Assembly (NCBI RefSeq): GCF_000001735.4
Contig: NC_003074.8
Span: 10,354,101-10,418,100, forward strand
Direction: 5' to 3'
DNA length: 64,000 nt
From: Arabidopsis thaliana
Lineage: Eukaryota > Streptophyta > Magnoliopsida > Brassicales > Brassicaceae
Positions 1-12,558 of the stretch are shown here, piece after piece. The notes under the pieces are model-generated. The model was given only the letters and a program-made list of their open reading frames with translations. It was not told where the DNA came from and made no database searches. Positions within the stretch are counted from its first letter, which is position 1. The number at the start of each line of letters is the position of its first letter. The position numbers and the translations under genes were made by a program.

Positions 1-848
1 ACGAAAATGAAATATTTATGAGGAAATTTTGTAGCTGACGATAGAAAAGCCTCCTAGATCGATGTCTTATTATCTCAAGCCAGTAGCTGATAATGCCATT
101 AGCTACGCCGTCCAAAATCCAAATCATCAATGTCCGTTTTAGCGCTGAAGCGAATAAAGTATGTCAATACCTTATACGAGGCAAACAACCTAATTCTTTG
201 TCATATTTTCGTATGAACTATGAATCTTTTTTATTTTGTGTAATTCTTAAAAACAAAATAGAGTTCCGATTTTTCAGGTAATGAAGTTTAAGACCCATTC
301 GAAATTTATAAATTTATAAATTTTTTTAAGTTCGAGTCAGTTAAGATATTTACATTCAAAACTGGTTCCCGTTCTAGGTAAAGTAGTCAAACTATCCGAA
401 AAAATTGTAATTGCAGCAAAACTTGGTAAAAAATGTATTTATAATTGCATCTTTGGGTATGTGAGCTATTACATGTCAACATATTCTGTTTTTAATTTCA
501 AACTTTATACTCCCACTCTTCGTATTAGTTGTAGTTTAAATTATTTACAAACATACTAAAAAATTATAAAAATCTCATTTAATCTATCTTTTTATATAAA
601 AACATCATTTATTATAACCAATTTAACCAATAAAAAATATATAATTAAGTATAGTAGGTTAGAAAAATTTAAATACATTTATTATTTGCATAAAAAGCTA
701 AAAACAACATTTATCTTGAGAAAAAATAAAAATCCTTAAACTACATTTATATAAAAAGAGAGAGAGTATATTTATTTACCGTATCTTGTTTTTCTTTTTA
801 TCATTTATTACTTCTTTTTATATAAATGTAGTTTAACGATTTTTCTTT

Positions 849-1241
849 TTATCGTGCGATTGACGCCAAAAAGCTTTCGTAGAAGTGCTCCATGGAAGCT
901 ACGGGTGGAAACTTTTTCCCACTGTCAAAATAAGGTTCCGACGAAGGTATCTCCTTAGAGGAGTAAGGTTGTTGGATTCGCCAAAGAGTATCACAAGTCC
1001 AAAACGCAGCAAATGCAGCAGGACTCGATTGGAGATTTCTTCCATTCAAATCAAGGCATAAGTCGTTCAGTTTAAGGAGGGTTGAGAGAAGAATTGATCG
1101 AACATACCGACGCGTTTTTATCCAAAAGGTTCGAGAGGGTTGGGATGCTTCGCCCATTAGTCTTGGGAAGCCATGGTTAGGCTTTCTAGAGGAAATATCA
1201 AATCTCAAAGTATAACCAAATAAAAGAGCAGATGCTTTCAT
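849..1241 (-). CDS. Unassigned ORF, possible transposon relic
   Basis: An open frame of about 130 codons lies in a GC-richer island inside AT-rich DNA. I do not recognise the product: there is no signal peptide, membrane segment or familiar motif, although the Trp- and Pro-rich middle (…TLWRIQQPYSS…) is not obviously random. No intron signals were resolved and the neighbours are non-coding. It may be a fragment of a transposon or retrotransposon protein, or a chance ORF. Low confidence that it is expressed. Confidence 0.15.
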   Translation of the reverse strand: MKASALLFGYTLRFDISSRKPNHGFPRLMGEASQPSRTFWIKTRRYVRSILLSTLLKLNDLCLDLNGRNLQSSPAAFAAFWTCDTLWRIQQPYSSKEIPSSEPYFDSGKKFPPVASMEHFYESFLASIAR

Positions 1242-1486
1242 CGCATCACAACATTTAAGGTTTGAGAACTATACTAATCCCCTAAGAGCACCTCTATGGG
1301 TGTAACTTAGATGTATCTTACAGACTTACACTAATATCTTAGAATTAAATTTTAAAAGTAAATCAAAACAGATTAAAAACTAAGATTTGCTTCATATCTA
1401 AGAAGTTTTTATGAATTAAAAACTAAGATTTGCTTCTTACATGTCATGTTTCAAAATTTTAATTTAAACAATTGTGAAGATGCAAG

Positions 1487-1510
1487 GTTAAGAACCAATT
1501 GGTTCTTAAC
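1487..1510. repeat. 24-bp perfect palindrome
   Basis: The sequence reads the same on both strands. The centre is CCAATTGG, and the arms begin GTTAAGAA and end TTCTTAAC. It lies just before the words ATTGGGGATGGTC, which resemble the ends of small Arabidopsis non-autonomous transposons. No matching partner end was identified. Confidence 0.6.
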
Positions 1511-1760
1511 CATTGGGGATGGTCTAAGTTTCCAAATTAGATATGCATCTAGTGATAAACAATCATAAGGTTTCGATAATTGAATAAGCAAATCCCCTCT
1601 AGATGCATTGTTCCTAAAGCTGAATGGAGTCGACGACCATCCTTTGTCGAGAAACAAAGCAAAGAGAGACTATGCAAATTGATAGGGAAATCAGACCTGG
1701 ATATGGGCCACATGGGAGATATTGGGCTTTAATGAAAGATGAGGCTCATCCAATCAAACC

Positions 1761-2324
1761 CTAGGGTTGATGTTGTCGGGATAAGGAAAGCGCCTCCGTC
1801 ATTCTGAAGAATTGGAATGATGGGCGACTGTGAATCATATAGGGTGACCATTGCCAGCGTTTGAGCTCGTCGTGTGCCGTCGACGTTCCCAGCGGAAGAA
1901 GCACATCTGATGGTCCAAGAGATACTCCTGCCATCAACGAAAACCGGTGAGAAGAAACCAAAGGTGGTGTTGGTGCTAGTCCAGATCTAGAGCTTTTTGA
2001 TAAGTTGATGAAGTCTTGCTCTGATGTTTGAGAAGAGGAGCTGTTGGACTGTTGTGAATTTTCTTGTTTTGGGTTCGAAGACAGAGATGCATCCAAGATC
2101 TGAGTCAGATCGGAGCCAATAGAGCATCGATATACTCTTCCGTCACAAAGAAAACTTTCAGTGAAGAAGCTCACATAAAAAAGGAGATTTAGATATTTTG
2201 AGAGATTTGAGATAACGGAGGAAGATTCAATGAAGATAAAGCTTATATAGAACACATGAAGGTTGATGGGAGTTGATAAGTCCCGACGCCGGCAATCGGA
2301 ACCACCCCCGGCGTCAGAGAGCAT
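1761..2324 (-). CDS. Unassigned 187-codon ORF
   Basis: A single uninterrupted minus-strand frame has a Ser/Gln-rich middle (about residues 85-110: …QENSQQSNSSSSQTSEQ…) and no recognised domain. A TATA-like TATATAAG lies inside the ORF near 2245 (minus sense), so any transcript may start within it and the first ATG may not be used. The frame ends close to GC-rich DNA that continues to 1.6 kb. It could be the 5' part of a decayed transposable element or a hypothetical gene. The family is unknown. Confidence 0.2.
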   Translation of the reverse strand: MLSDAGGGSDCRRRDLSTPINLHVFYISFIFIESSSVISNLSKYLNLLFYVSFFTESFLCDGRVYRCSIGSDLTQILDASLSSNPKQENSQQSNSSSSQTSEQDFINLSKSSRSGLAPTPPLVSSHRFSLMAGVSLGPSDVLLPLGTSTAHDELKRWQWSPYMIHSRPSFQFFRMTEALSLSRQHQP

Positions 2325-3131
2325 GGTTGTCGAGAGTGTCTCGATTTCGGTGCCTAGGAGCTTTTTAAGTCACCAAGACTAGAAAAAAAAATTCACATGT
2401 TATTTTTGTACAAATACTAAAATGTAATACTAGTTGAACTTTACATATATGTTTATGAAGGCAAATCTTAACAAACTCAAAGATTTGTATATATTAAAAA
2501 AGTTTATGAATATTTCTTGTATTCGATAAATTATAAGAAGAAATAATATAATTTAAATCGATTAAAGAATCAATACCAACAGTTAGATTTATTTAGTCTA
2601 TATTCATTTAAAATTGATTAGATTGGAAGTATTTTTATTGTATATAAAATCATGTATTTATAGCCTTAAACATCTCCATTAAGCCACAATATGATTCTTC
2701 TTTTTCACGAGCTCATTGATTTTACTTATATAGTATATTGATGATTTCTAGTAACTAGCAGCTGAGAAGTAGCATTTGATCGCATAGATTAATTTGAACT
2801 TGTAATTCGCTTGTTTTTTTTTTCTTAATTCTTATTTGCATTTCTGATTTGATTGTGTTTTTCAATTTGCGGTATATTTTTATTAAACGTAACGAGATTG
2901 TGTTGTGTTTTGATTGAATTTCTTATAATTTGTATTTTTAGATTTGATAAAACCATATGTTAGACCATTTATATTATTAGTCCAATACTAAAAACGCTTT
3001 TCAAGATTACATTATAGAAAATGAAAATATGTGACATTATAATAGAATAAAACATTACAAAATTACCAACATTCGGCCCCAAAAAAAAGTAAACCTTCCG
3101 GTATGATTACATAAAGCCATCTTATACTTCA

Positions 3132-4287
3132 TCAAATCGTTATATCGAAACATTCAACAATTGTTGATGAATTTTCCAAAGTTAGCACAAGATTATACCA
3201 CAAAATCTTTCCCCAAATCTCTCCTTGTTGTCCTCGCCTTTCCAGTGCAATTTTTATACACCAAAGCTCTGTTCCTCCATTTTTATCAAGGTTGAGCAAA
3301 ATTACGAGCTTTCCGCCATGATTTGCCATTCTAGACCCAAGAGTTCCATCCATTTTTGGTATATCTTCAATACCTTTCACGAAACTCCACACCCTAACAC
3401 TTGGATCATAGACACGTACTCGATAAATACGTTTTACACTGTCAAAACCAAAAGTATACAACATGTTGTCAATAACGCACGAACCAACTACCCAATCTCT
3501 ATCCAATAAGAAGTCCCTCTCCCATACACCTTTCTTAGGATCGAAAACAATGCCATTTCCACGATCCATTATGTAAATCTTCTTGTTCATCACAACACTC
3601 TTGAGCGTTATCTTGGACAACTCTTCATTACACAATCCTGAAAAAGACTCCCAAGTTTGCTTCTCGAGGTCAAAAACCTCAACCCAATTATCCAACGAAT
3701 CTGCCTTATTATACCCTCCAATTACATAAATCTTCCCATCTACGATACCAAACGCCGCACAGCCACGTGGCACACGCATACTAGGAAGAAATTGAAATGT
3801 TCCATGTAGGCAATCGATAACAAACACATTAGAAGTCATATCGCCATTGATACATCCACCAAAAACATAGATCTTGTGGCCTAATTGCAATAACAGAAGA
3901 TCCCCAACAAGGCAAAGACGGGCATGAAGGCAATGGAACCAATTTATGGATACAAGAGTTAGATTTATTTTTGTAAGGTTTTTGATTGAGAGTATACCAA
4001 ATAGGGTCTTCTTCATGGCTGAATCTCAAGGCAACATAGAGAACGTTTTCGGTCCGTTGAAAGAGTGAACGTACAATGTTCAGCTCGATCGAAGTGATTA
4101 AACGATTGAAAGTCTTTGAGACAAGAGATAGGGAAGGATAATCGCATCTTGGAATATATGCAAAACAGTTCACAATAATTTCATCTGGAAGCGGAAGAGA
4201 TGTTGGAGATGGAATTGATCTTGCAACAGTTGGTTTCTTGACCTTTGGTGTAGGATTTGCAGCGTTGACACTAACTACAAAAGTCAT
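3132..4287 (-). pseudogene. F-box/kelch-repeat gene with an apparent frameshift
   Basis: This is a member of the large Arabidopsis F-box/kelch family, whose intact members are SCF ubiquitin-ligase substrate adaptors. Translation from the ATG at 4287 gives an F-box at about residues 30-75 (LPLPDEIIVNCFAYIPRCDY, then LSLVSKTFNRLI). The frame then runs out of phase near 3882, after the words CWGSSVIAI. Kelch repeats continue in the next frame: GHKIYVFGGCINGD, then DGKIYVIGGYNKADSLDNW, then NKKIYIMDRGNG. Dropping one base at the junction would join the two halves into about 384 residues, the usual family length. As it stands, either a truncated F-box protein or a kelch-only protein from an internal ATG (4016, about 294 aa) could be made. 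It probably corresponds to At3g27910, by neighbour order only. A sequencing or assembly error cannot be excluded. Confidence 0.8.
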
Positions 4288-7200
4288 ATTCAATATGAGT
4301 ATGAGCTATGAAAGGAAGGATGATAGAAGGAAGTTATAGAATAGCTTAATTACTTTTGAGAAATATGTTAAAAACACGATTTGATTATGTATAACTATTA
4401 AATATAAATTTTATACAATTTATAAAAGGTTGAACATTTATGCAGTGTTTGTGTTTCAGCCAAAGATTTCTAGTCCCAGATTCATTTATCATTAATTATA
4501 TATATTCAACAACTATTAATAGTTACTGTGTTTGGATATTTTTTAAGAATTCAACAAATCATGTATTGCTCATTCTTATTAAGCAATATCATAAATGTTG
4601 GATTTGATTTTATGCCTACAAATAAGAATACAATACGTGGTATTTTCATGTGGAACACGCTCCAATCATCTAGAACAAGATTCGTTTTCTAAGCGCTTTC
4701 TTATGGGCCGGGTGTTCTCACAAAATAAAATTGCTCATGAGGAAATAAGAAGGAATCACTCAAAACATCTACACAATAGATGCTGGGCCGGTTCTTTGGG
4801 TGTTCTAGTGGAGCATATGTACATGGTCCAAAAATATTTTGCAACATTTTAGGGCCTTTTATCTTTATTCTAGCTTTAAAAATATGTTTTAGTACATGAT
4901 CCATTATTTTAATCAGTCGGGCCTCAATAGATGCATATGATATTTACCATTGCAATAGTCTCACCTTAAACAAATTTTACTAGTTAGGCATTCAATAATT
5001 GACAGTTGCTTCGATGATGACAACATACTCTTTCTTGTGAAAAGAAGATGTCTCATTATACAAAAAACATATCAACTACTACAAACTAGTCCACTTGCTA
5101 GATTTATAGTGCATTTCATGCCATTCAAGTTCCTATTACTAGGGTAACCCATCCCAACTTCAATTAGTTAAGGTCAATACACGATAAAAACTTTACAGTT
5201 CTTGAGGAAACAAATAAATCCAAAATTACAATATACAGTTAAGCATTGATGGAGAAATAGCGATAACATCCTAGAACCTTTTGATAGCTAGGTCCCCTCT
5301 TTGAAACATTCCTCCTTACATTTTTATTATTTTAAACTGCCTTATTGTTGTGTAAATTGTTCCCATGTTACAAGATGATTAGGACATAGCCACCAAAATG
5401 CACATTTATCAGTTTTGGATTTACAATCAATTCGGGGGTTTCAATTTCATGTTTAATTATAGGACATTATGAATCAATGAGTTTAATGAGTGCAATTACA
5501 ATTTCATTTTTTATATATTCATGTAGTCTCATTTGTGAGAAATCACAAGAGACAAATGAGAAAGTTATTTAGAGAATAAAGTATCGTTCAACAAAAATGT
5601 TCTTTCTCTGTTTAATATATATGTGACACATCTGTTGTAATGTAACAACAGTGTGGTATAACACCTCTGTTCTATCATCTTTGTTTCTAACAAATTGTTC
5701 AAAGCTCATACAACTATTGAGACAAGGCACACGAGTTCAATTCTATCTTAGGTGATAAGTCACTCCTCTACTTAGTGTAAACCAATCACCAAAGCCCTAA
5801 AGACGACTATTTTCAAGTAACATTTAGTCCATACTATTAAGCTATTTAAGCAATTTTTAAAAATTTAATCTTTGTGATCAAACATTTGTTCTCGTCTATT
5901 AAAAACAAACTTATTTTCTTTTTCTTAACAAAATCTTTCATCTCATCTCTGTTTATCGCTTTGTTTATAAACATAAATGAAATTCTTTTTCTTAGTTGGA
6001 CATTAATTCGGTTAGGGTAGATTATATTGAATTGATTGAAATGATGAGTTTATGGTCATATATGAGTCATTCAATATCCAGATCTTAGACTTATCACGTC
6101 TAAAAGATGTTCGTAAATGTTTTTAAATCAAACTTATTTGAAATTTTCAATGCAGTTAAATCAATTGAATTTTTGTTTATCCAACTACTAGTCGCGTTTT
6201 TAAGTTACAACACATTCATGTTTTCTAAAAAATTCGCAACAATATTTCTTCTAAAAGGTCAAAGTCATTTCCAACATGTATATCAACAAATTGATACACG
6301 GATTTCGGTTTTATTTCAAATTTGTGTAATATACAACTAAATTTAAAAGAAATCATTTAGAAAGAAATATTGAAAGGATAAATGTATATGATGTACTTCC
6401 AAAAATATATAATGTATATGATGTGTTAGTTACCAACAAAAATTTGTGAAAAATGTAAAACATATTCATGCAATAGATGACATATTATGTTGTATACCAC
6501 TTTCATCTTAAATATTTTACGTTTCTTTTTTCCAAAAATAATGTATGTTTACATTTTGAGTGCAAAAGTTTTGCAAAGAAATTTAGTTCTATATGTCATT
6601 TTCAATTTGATGTTCTAATTAGTGTTTCTTTTTGTTAAACTCATAGTTTTGGTGTCGAAATTCCCGGCAAAGATTACTACTGTTTTGAAAACCAGATTTT
6701 TAAAAGAGAAAACATGTGGTTTAATTTCAACTCAATTATTGCTGCTATCTTACTTTGCGTGTCCCTTCTGATGAAATTTACTACGTACCCAGTGTGGTTA
6801 ATAATAAATAGACGTGTCAACGACCCGTACGCATATGTATGTCCCTATGTGTAAATTAACTACGACGCAACAATATGTGAAAGAAATAAAAATAAATCCC
6901 AAAAAAATACACGAATCTTATATACATGTTTGAGTAATTAATGACCAATTTATAGTGTAAATTAAATGAAAACCTACGCGGAAGATATCAACACAACGTG
7001 GTCAGAGATCACACAACTTTATTGTTAGCTGAAATGTGAGAGTACAAATTTATTACAAATAGGAATAATAATAATAGATCCCATAATAGTATCTATTTTA
7101 TTTTATTTTTGGAACATTCAACATTTCTTTTGGCGTCTCAACTAACTCTCTTGTTTTTAATTTGAAGTTTTTAACAGCTTAACACCACATGCATGAGGCT

Positions 7201-7844
7201 CTTCGTGACAATATATAGCAAAAAAAATAAAATATTTTCGTTGTCTTTTTGATGATTAAGTATTCTTCTGGATAAGAGTTATAAGTGAACCTTTTCCACT
7301 TTAAGTACTCTGATGAATCAGTGGTTGATAAAAAATGTGTTCTAGTCCATGATCCGAAGAGACTATGAAATAGAGGCAGCTGTAACTTCTCGATAATCAT
7401 AAGAGAAATTTTTAACTTATTCATAATTTTATATCATAACAAGAGATGAACGTCGATAAGCGTGATTAAACTTCTCTTTCTTTGATATTCAAATTTAAGT
7501 AAAAAATCGATATATACCTAATTATTATTTTTAAAATCTTCTATGAGTCTATCTTATGAAACTTATATACTCATACTACTTTTAATTCGCATTATTCACC
7601 TGTAAAGAAAAAAATCGTTTAAACTTTATCCAAAAAATATATAAATGAGGTAATTAGTAAAACTCATTCAGTATCCGCGGTAACTAACTTATTTTTCACA
7701 TTCGGTAAAACTTAATGCTCTTTAAATAGTATAAAGAAGTACGTACTCCTAGATTGTAATAGTGGTAGTATTGATATCGATATTAGTATCCATAATTAAT
7801 TGTTATTTTATCTCAAAAATTCAAAGACAAATTCAAAACATCAA
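4288..7844. other. Intergenic, includes the downstream region of GL1
   Basis: No coding sequence could be supported. Short GC-richer words near 4.70-4.86 kb (GGGCCGG…, GGGCCTTTT) look like transposon debris. The part near the GL1 stop codon (roughly 6.5-7.8 kb) is of interest because GL1 is known to need sequence 3' of its coding region for trichome expression. I cannot delimit that enhancer by eye. Confidence 0.5.
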
Positions 7845-9406
7845 CTAAAGGCAGTACTCAACATCACCAGAAGCAAAATTCATCATTACGAGTGAACTAA
7901 GCTCAAAATCGTCGTCATGAACCCATAAAGCGTTATTGCCATAATAGTGACTTGGATCATTAGTAGTTGCCATTAGGACATCTTTTTGAGCCAGTTCTTG
8001 TTTTGGTTTATCCTCGTACGAAGCTGATACGACGCCGTTAAAGCTCTTGGCTATATTCTCGTAGATATTTTCTTGTTGATGATGACAAGAAGAAGGTGTG
8101 GCGGCAGTGATGAACAATGACGGTGGAGAGTCGTCGTCTTCTCCGGTGGTTTTGACGGCGGAGGAGTAATCTCCGACGAGTTTTTTGCTGAGATGAGTGT
8201 TCCAGTAGTTCTTGACTTGGTTATCTGTTCTTCCCGGTACTCTTTTAGCTATCAAAGACCATCTGAATTTGGGGAAAAAATATTATAGGACATTTTTATT
8301 AAATTCATACCATATAACATAAATTATAACATACCATATGTTTATGATTCTTTTTATTATTTCGACATCTGTATGTGATTCATAAATGAATGCATATTTA
8401 TATACATAGAGAGGATTTTTTATTTTTATTTTTCAATTGTGGAAAACGTTTCTAACTCTATAATGAATTTTGAGAAGTGACTGTTTGCACGACTAATACA
8501 CTTATGAAAAAGTGTCTATTATTCATTAAATATATCCACTTGAAATGTTCGAACATTTTTAAGTTCAAAAGATACTCTTAAAGATTTGTTTTTGGAGGAA
8601 ACACCTTTTAAAATTGAAATAACCCACCAACACATCGGTTGAGTTTCATTGAAGAGAAGACAAACTTTTATCTTGTGCAACTCTTTTCTTCTTCAGAAAA
8701 ATATATCAACTTGAAAATTTTGAACATATTTTAAGTTCAAAGGATTATTTTTAAGATTTATTTTGTGAAGAAAACACCTTTTGAAATGTGAAATAATCCA
8801 CGAACACATAGTTTAATTGAAATAAAACAGTCTTTACTTGTCAACTCTCTTTATTTTTACATTTGCAAGTAAGAAAATCCTTCAATTAGATTTTTAAAAA
8901 TCAACTTAACCGGCCAAATCTTTGTTTAAAACAACAATTCAAATATTTGACGAAAGAAAAAATCAGTTAACGATCGATTAAATAAAAAGACATGGTGTAT
9001 AATATTGTAGTAACATAAAGTTATGTACCTATTGCCGAGGAGCTTGTGGAGACGAATAATGAGGTCTTCTTCTTGTTCAGTGAAATTGCCTTTGTTCACA
9101 TTAGGGCTCAAATAATTCATCCATCTCAGTCTACAACTTTTCCCACATCTCTTTAGCCCTATCAACGAATCAAATTTAGTCTAACTGAGATATATTTATA
9201 TATGAACTAGCTAGAGACTAAAGTTAATATATATAATCACAAAACGCGCGAGAGAGAGAAAGAGTACCAGTTTTTCTGACGATGCGGTTCCATTGGCCAG
9301 TGCCATGATTAAGAACATAGTCCATAAGGATGTTGTCTTCTTCAACTGTCCATAAACCTTTCTTGTATTCTTGATTCTCTTTTTCATCTCTTCTCCTTAT
9401 TCTCAT
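7845..9406 (-). CDS. GL1: GLABRA1 R2R3-MYB transcription factor
   Basis: This is the MYB subunit of the MYB-bHLH-WD40 complex (with GL3/EGL3 and TTG1) that commits leaf epidermal cells to trichome fate, in part by activating GL2. Exons (minus strand) are 9406-9268, 9158-9029 and 8262-7845, all with GT-AG borders, giving 228 aa. The R2 repeat (about residues 14-66, regular W spacing from [17 protein letters not shown]) and R3 repeat (about 67-117) are complete. R3 contains the bHLH-interaction signature [20 protein letters not shown] ([DE]Lx2[RK]x3Lx6Lx3R). The acidic C-terminus ends in [26 protein letters not shown] sequence shared with WER and MYB23, the activation region. The start is the first ATG and lies close below a TATA box. 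It matches my memory of At3g27920, and no damage is seen. Intron 2 (9028-8263) contains a tandem duplication, listed separately. Confidence 0.97.
8530..8860. repeat. Tandem duplication within GL1 intron 2
   Basis: Two diverged copies of about 165 bp are arranged head to tail. Both begin ATATATC-(C/A)ACTTGAAA and share, in order, the words TTTTTAAGTTCAAA (approximate), AACACCTTTT and GAAATAA-CCCAC/TCCAC. Copy 1 runs from about 8530 and copy 2 from about 8701. The repeat lies entirely within the intron and does not touch the splice sites. Confidence 0.7.
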
Positions 9407-9510
9407 TCTTTTTTTATTCTCTGATTCCTTCTATGTTTGTGTGTGTCTGTGTGTGTGTGTGAGAGAGAGAAAGAGATTATGAGTAGTGAACTTATGATGG
9501 GTTTTCGTGA

Positions 9511-9527
9511 CACGTGCTTATATATAC
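9511..9527 (-). promoter_or_regulatory. GL1 core promoter: TATA box beside a G-box
   Basis: In minus-strand sense a TATATATAAG element (plus positions 9518-9527) is followed immediately by CACGTG (9511-9516). It lies about 110 bp upstream of the GL1 ATG at 9406, a normal spacing for a TATA box plus leader. A (GA/GT)n purine-rich stretch follows in the presumed leader. The identification rests on position and consensus only. Confidence 0.55.
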
Positions 9528-12500
9528 ACTCACATCAATACGTATCTTTGTGTAATCATGGCTATAAGCATAAATATGTACCTAATAATGTATAGATAGC
9601 GACTATAGCGTTATCCTTTGTTACCCTACGTTACGTATTAAAAGCTAAAATTTGGCAGTTGGTTTAATTGTATCTATGGCCAAAAAATTTATAAAAAAAT
9701 TGTTTTTTCTCCTCTGGCAATATCTAAATACTATACTTGCGACATGAAATTTACAAAAACAAATCTACTAAATATGGGGCAGATTACTGCGAAATGTTCT
9801 ATATTGTATGATTTAACTGATTTGTAATTTATTTGACACGTTAACCAGTTTGTTTATGCACTGTATACACTTACATTCTACTAATATTTGATAATGATCT
9901 TTTTCATTGGAACTACATATTATTTTTAGTTATTTATACAACAAAGTGGGATCGGAACAACCTATTTAAAAGTACCACAGAGTTCACCCTAAAACAGTTT
10001 TTTTGCAGAAGATAAAACATGAAAAAAGAAACTTTGATGGATCAATGAAATGGTTCTCCTTTCCATATGTCTTGTTTCTCAAATTATAGTCAACTTTTCG
10101 ACATACTTTTTAAAAGTTCATGAGGTTACCCTCTTTAATTGAGTTTTAAAAATAGACCACAAAATTTATGTGTTCATTTACATATCATATCGATTTAATT
10201 TCTTAAATCTAATCAGATAGTTTAGCCTGTATACTGATTAGTTAGTCAAAATGAGAATTTTCAAGTCACAAGTTCGAACATTATAGTAGATAAGAGACCA
10301 AATTAATCTCCTCTAATTTTCGGGGTAGAAAAATTATGGACCTAAATTATATATATGTGTGTGCATACTGTTAATATACAAAGACATATATATATATATA
10401 TATATATTTTGATGAAAGGTTTAATTTATTTACTCAAGAAAGCGTCTACGTACAAAGTATGAGTATATGTTGAATACCATATAACCTAGTTCCAACTAAC
10501 AAGTTAAGTGGTAGAGAATAAAATAGTGAAACTGAATATGTAAGGAATATGTCTCACAACTATTTAACTAAATAATTGGAGGAATAGAAGCTCTGCTCTT
10601 CACTTGTCTCCCTACTTACCAGTTACCACCTTCCTACTCTCTTCTACTTTGGTTTTCGAGCTAGCTTATACATATACCCTTATAAATATGCATACTATTT
10701 ACTTGCACAAAAACAGAAAAATATAGTTTCCACTAGCTAAATAGTATTTCGGTTATAAAAAAACTACTTTAATTTTTGACTAACTCGAGAAAGTACAAAC
10801 AATTATTTCTAAGAAATGTAAATTATGTATATGAAGTAGCTACTATCATTATTCTTTTTACTTATAAGTACTGTAGTTTTTTACTCAATGTTTTTGTTAT
10901 TAGGTTTTTTAGTATTAAGTTGTTAATATTGGGGCTACATAAAGCCAAACAAACATATATGATTGGCATAGTCAAGTTCTCAACAAGCTATCCTCTAACG
11001 AAGCATTTGGGTAACGACATGTCGTCGTATATATATCTAGATACACGTACATATTAAATTAGAAATTTACTCCAAAAGCAGAGGATTCTCGTAATCATTA
11101 CCAAGTCGGCTCGAAAGTAGTTTATATACATTACTATGAATACATTTCCAAATGAAGATGCCCGTGATTTATGACCCCACAAATTCAAAGACAAAGACAA
11201 AAAAAATATATACCCTATTAAACCGGTTTGGTTTAGATACAGTCCCAACCATAGAAGATACAATCTTACTACATATACTTTACGTTGCAAATTTATAAAT
11301 ACCAACCCATGTCAGTGTCTTGTTGGTGTTGCTTAAAAAGAATGACACAAATATTAAATTCCACGTAGGGACCTTCGCTGATCATTACATATTCGGTTCG
11401 TTTTCACTTATCACGTGGGTAATATTTGATGTTATGAAAGTGTTCAAAAACTACGTAAATTATAGTTTTTGCACCCAAAAAATAAAATACAAATGGTTGA
11501 GTTTGTATACAGGGAAACATGCAGACATAACCTCAAACTTTTTTTTTTTTTGCAAAGCTACCTTTCACCTGCAACACAACCATCCAAGTCATAACTTAGC
11601 TCGAGTAAATGATCTCTCAACGAGAGCATGCGTTCACAACTTAATAAAAAAACTCAATAATTTATCAAAACTACAGTACGTTGTTTTAAATATTTTAAAA
11701 AACTAACATAATGTGAAATAGGGACCGTAAAATGACTTAACAATTGAACAAATAACCTAAACCGTGTAAGACTATATTATAAAGATTCGAACACATGACA
11801 TGAACTCAAGACATAACCATATAATACACGTACATCTTTTGATAAATCATGAAGAATAATATCAAAAAGAAATTCTTGGTAATGAGTCGAAAATCAAACC
11901 ATTAAATTTTCAAACTCGAATGTTTGTAGATGTAAAATTTTAGGAAGTTTCATGTATAAAAAGTAACCATGTTCGGAACTGAATAAAAGCTATAAAAGGA
12001 CTTTGTTAACTTCGGAATCCGTAAGTTCAGAATTGTCTCGACTAAAATAAAGGTCCAAAATCAGTACTAATGTACTATGTAATATGTATCATTGCTAAGC
12101 CGCACAATCATGAAATTTTATTTTGGTACTACAAAGCCGCAAAATCAGTACTATGCATCATTGCAAAATCAGTACTATGCATCCGAGAGAGTGTTGAAAA
12201 AAAAATTTGGTACTACAAAGCCGCAAAATCAGTACTATGCATCATTGCTAAGATGAGGTAACTGTCCATTAAGCCGACGAAATTCGGTTTTCATTTTTCT
12301 CATTTTGATTTTTTCTAGGTGTCAGACTCGTCACTCCCAATGTCTGAACCGAAATTAAAAACCAATCCAAACCATAAGACCGTTTGAAGACATTGCAATT
12401 TTGGTTATTTCCGGTTACCTTTCGCATGTATGCAAATATAAACAGATTTTATGTACACAATTGGACGATCTATTTTCCGAACAATTGATATACAAAAATA

Positions 12501-12558
12501 TAACCCACCGGACTTTTTTTCTACACGTTATGTATATTTACTTCTTTCAACGACGTTT
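9528..12558. other. Intergenic between GL1 and DEG1
   Basis: This is the 5' side of GL1 and the 3' side of DEG1. No gene is supported; the ORFs at 10.8, 11.1 and 11.3 kb lack domains and codon character. It contains a (TA)n run near 10385-10406 and a short direct repeat at 12122-12249 (listed separately). GL1 upstream regulatory sequence is expected in the first kilobase or so above 9.5 kb. Confidence 0.5.
12122..12249 (+). repeat. Short direct repeats, 84-bp spacing
   Basis: A segment of about 43 bp (TTTGGTACTACAAAGCCGCA then AAATCAGTACTATGCATCATTGC) is present at about 12122-12164 and again at about 12206-12249. A partial copy (AAATCAGTACTATGCATC) lies between them. The short ORF covering the region (12070-12261) simply translates the repeat. 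Confidence 0.8.

Larger units (their letters stand above)
1..3131. other. Gene-poor AT-rich stretch
   Basis: No gene could be assigned here. The stretch contains two unrecognised ORFs on the minus strand (849-1241 and 1761-2324, listed separately) and a 24-bp perfect palindrome at 1487-1510. The remainder is AT-rich with homopolymer runs. The GC-richer islands at 0.85-1.25 kb and 1.6-2.35 kb look like relics of mobile or duplicated sequence rather than ordinary intergenic DNA, but no family was recognised. Confidence 0.5.

Noticed and set aside
12070-12261. Short ORF with repeated YYKAAKSVLCIIAK
   Set aside because: It only translates an internal direct repeat.
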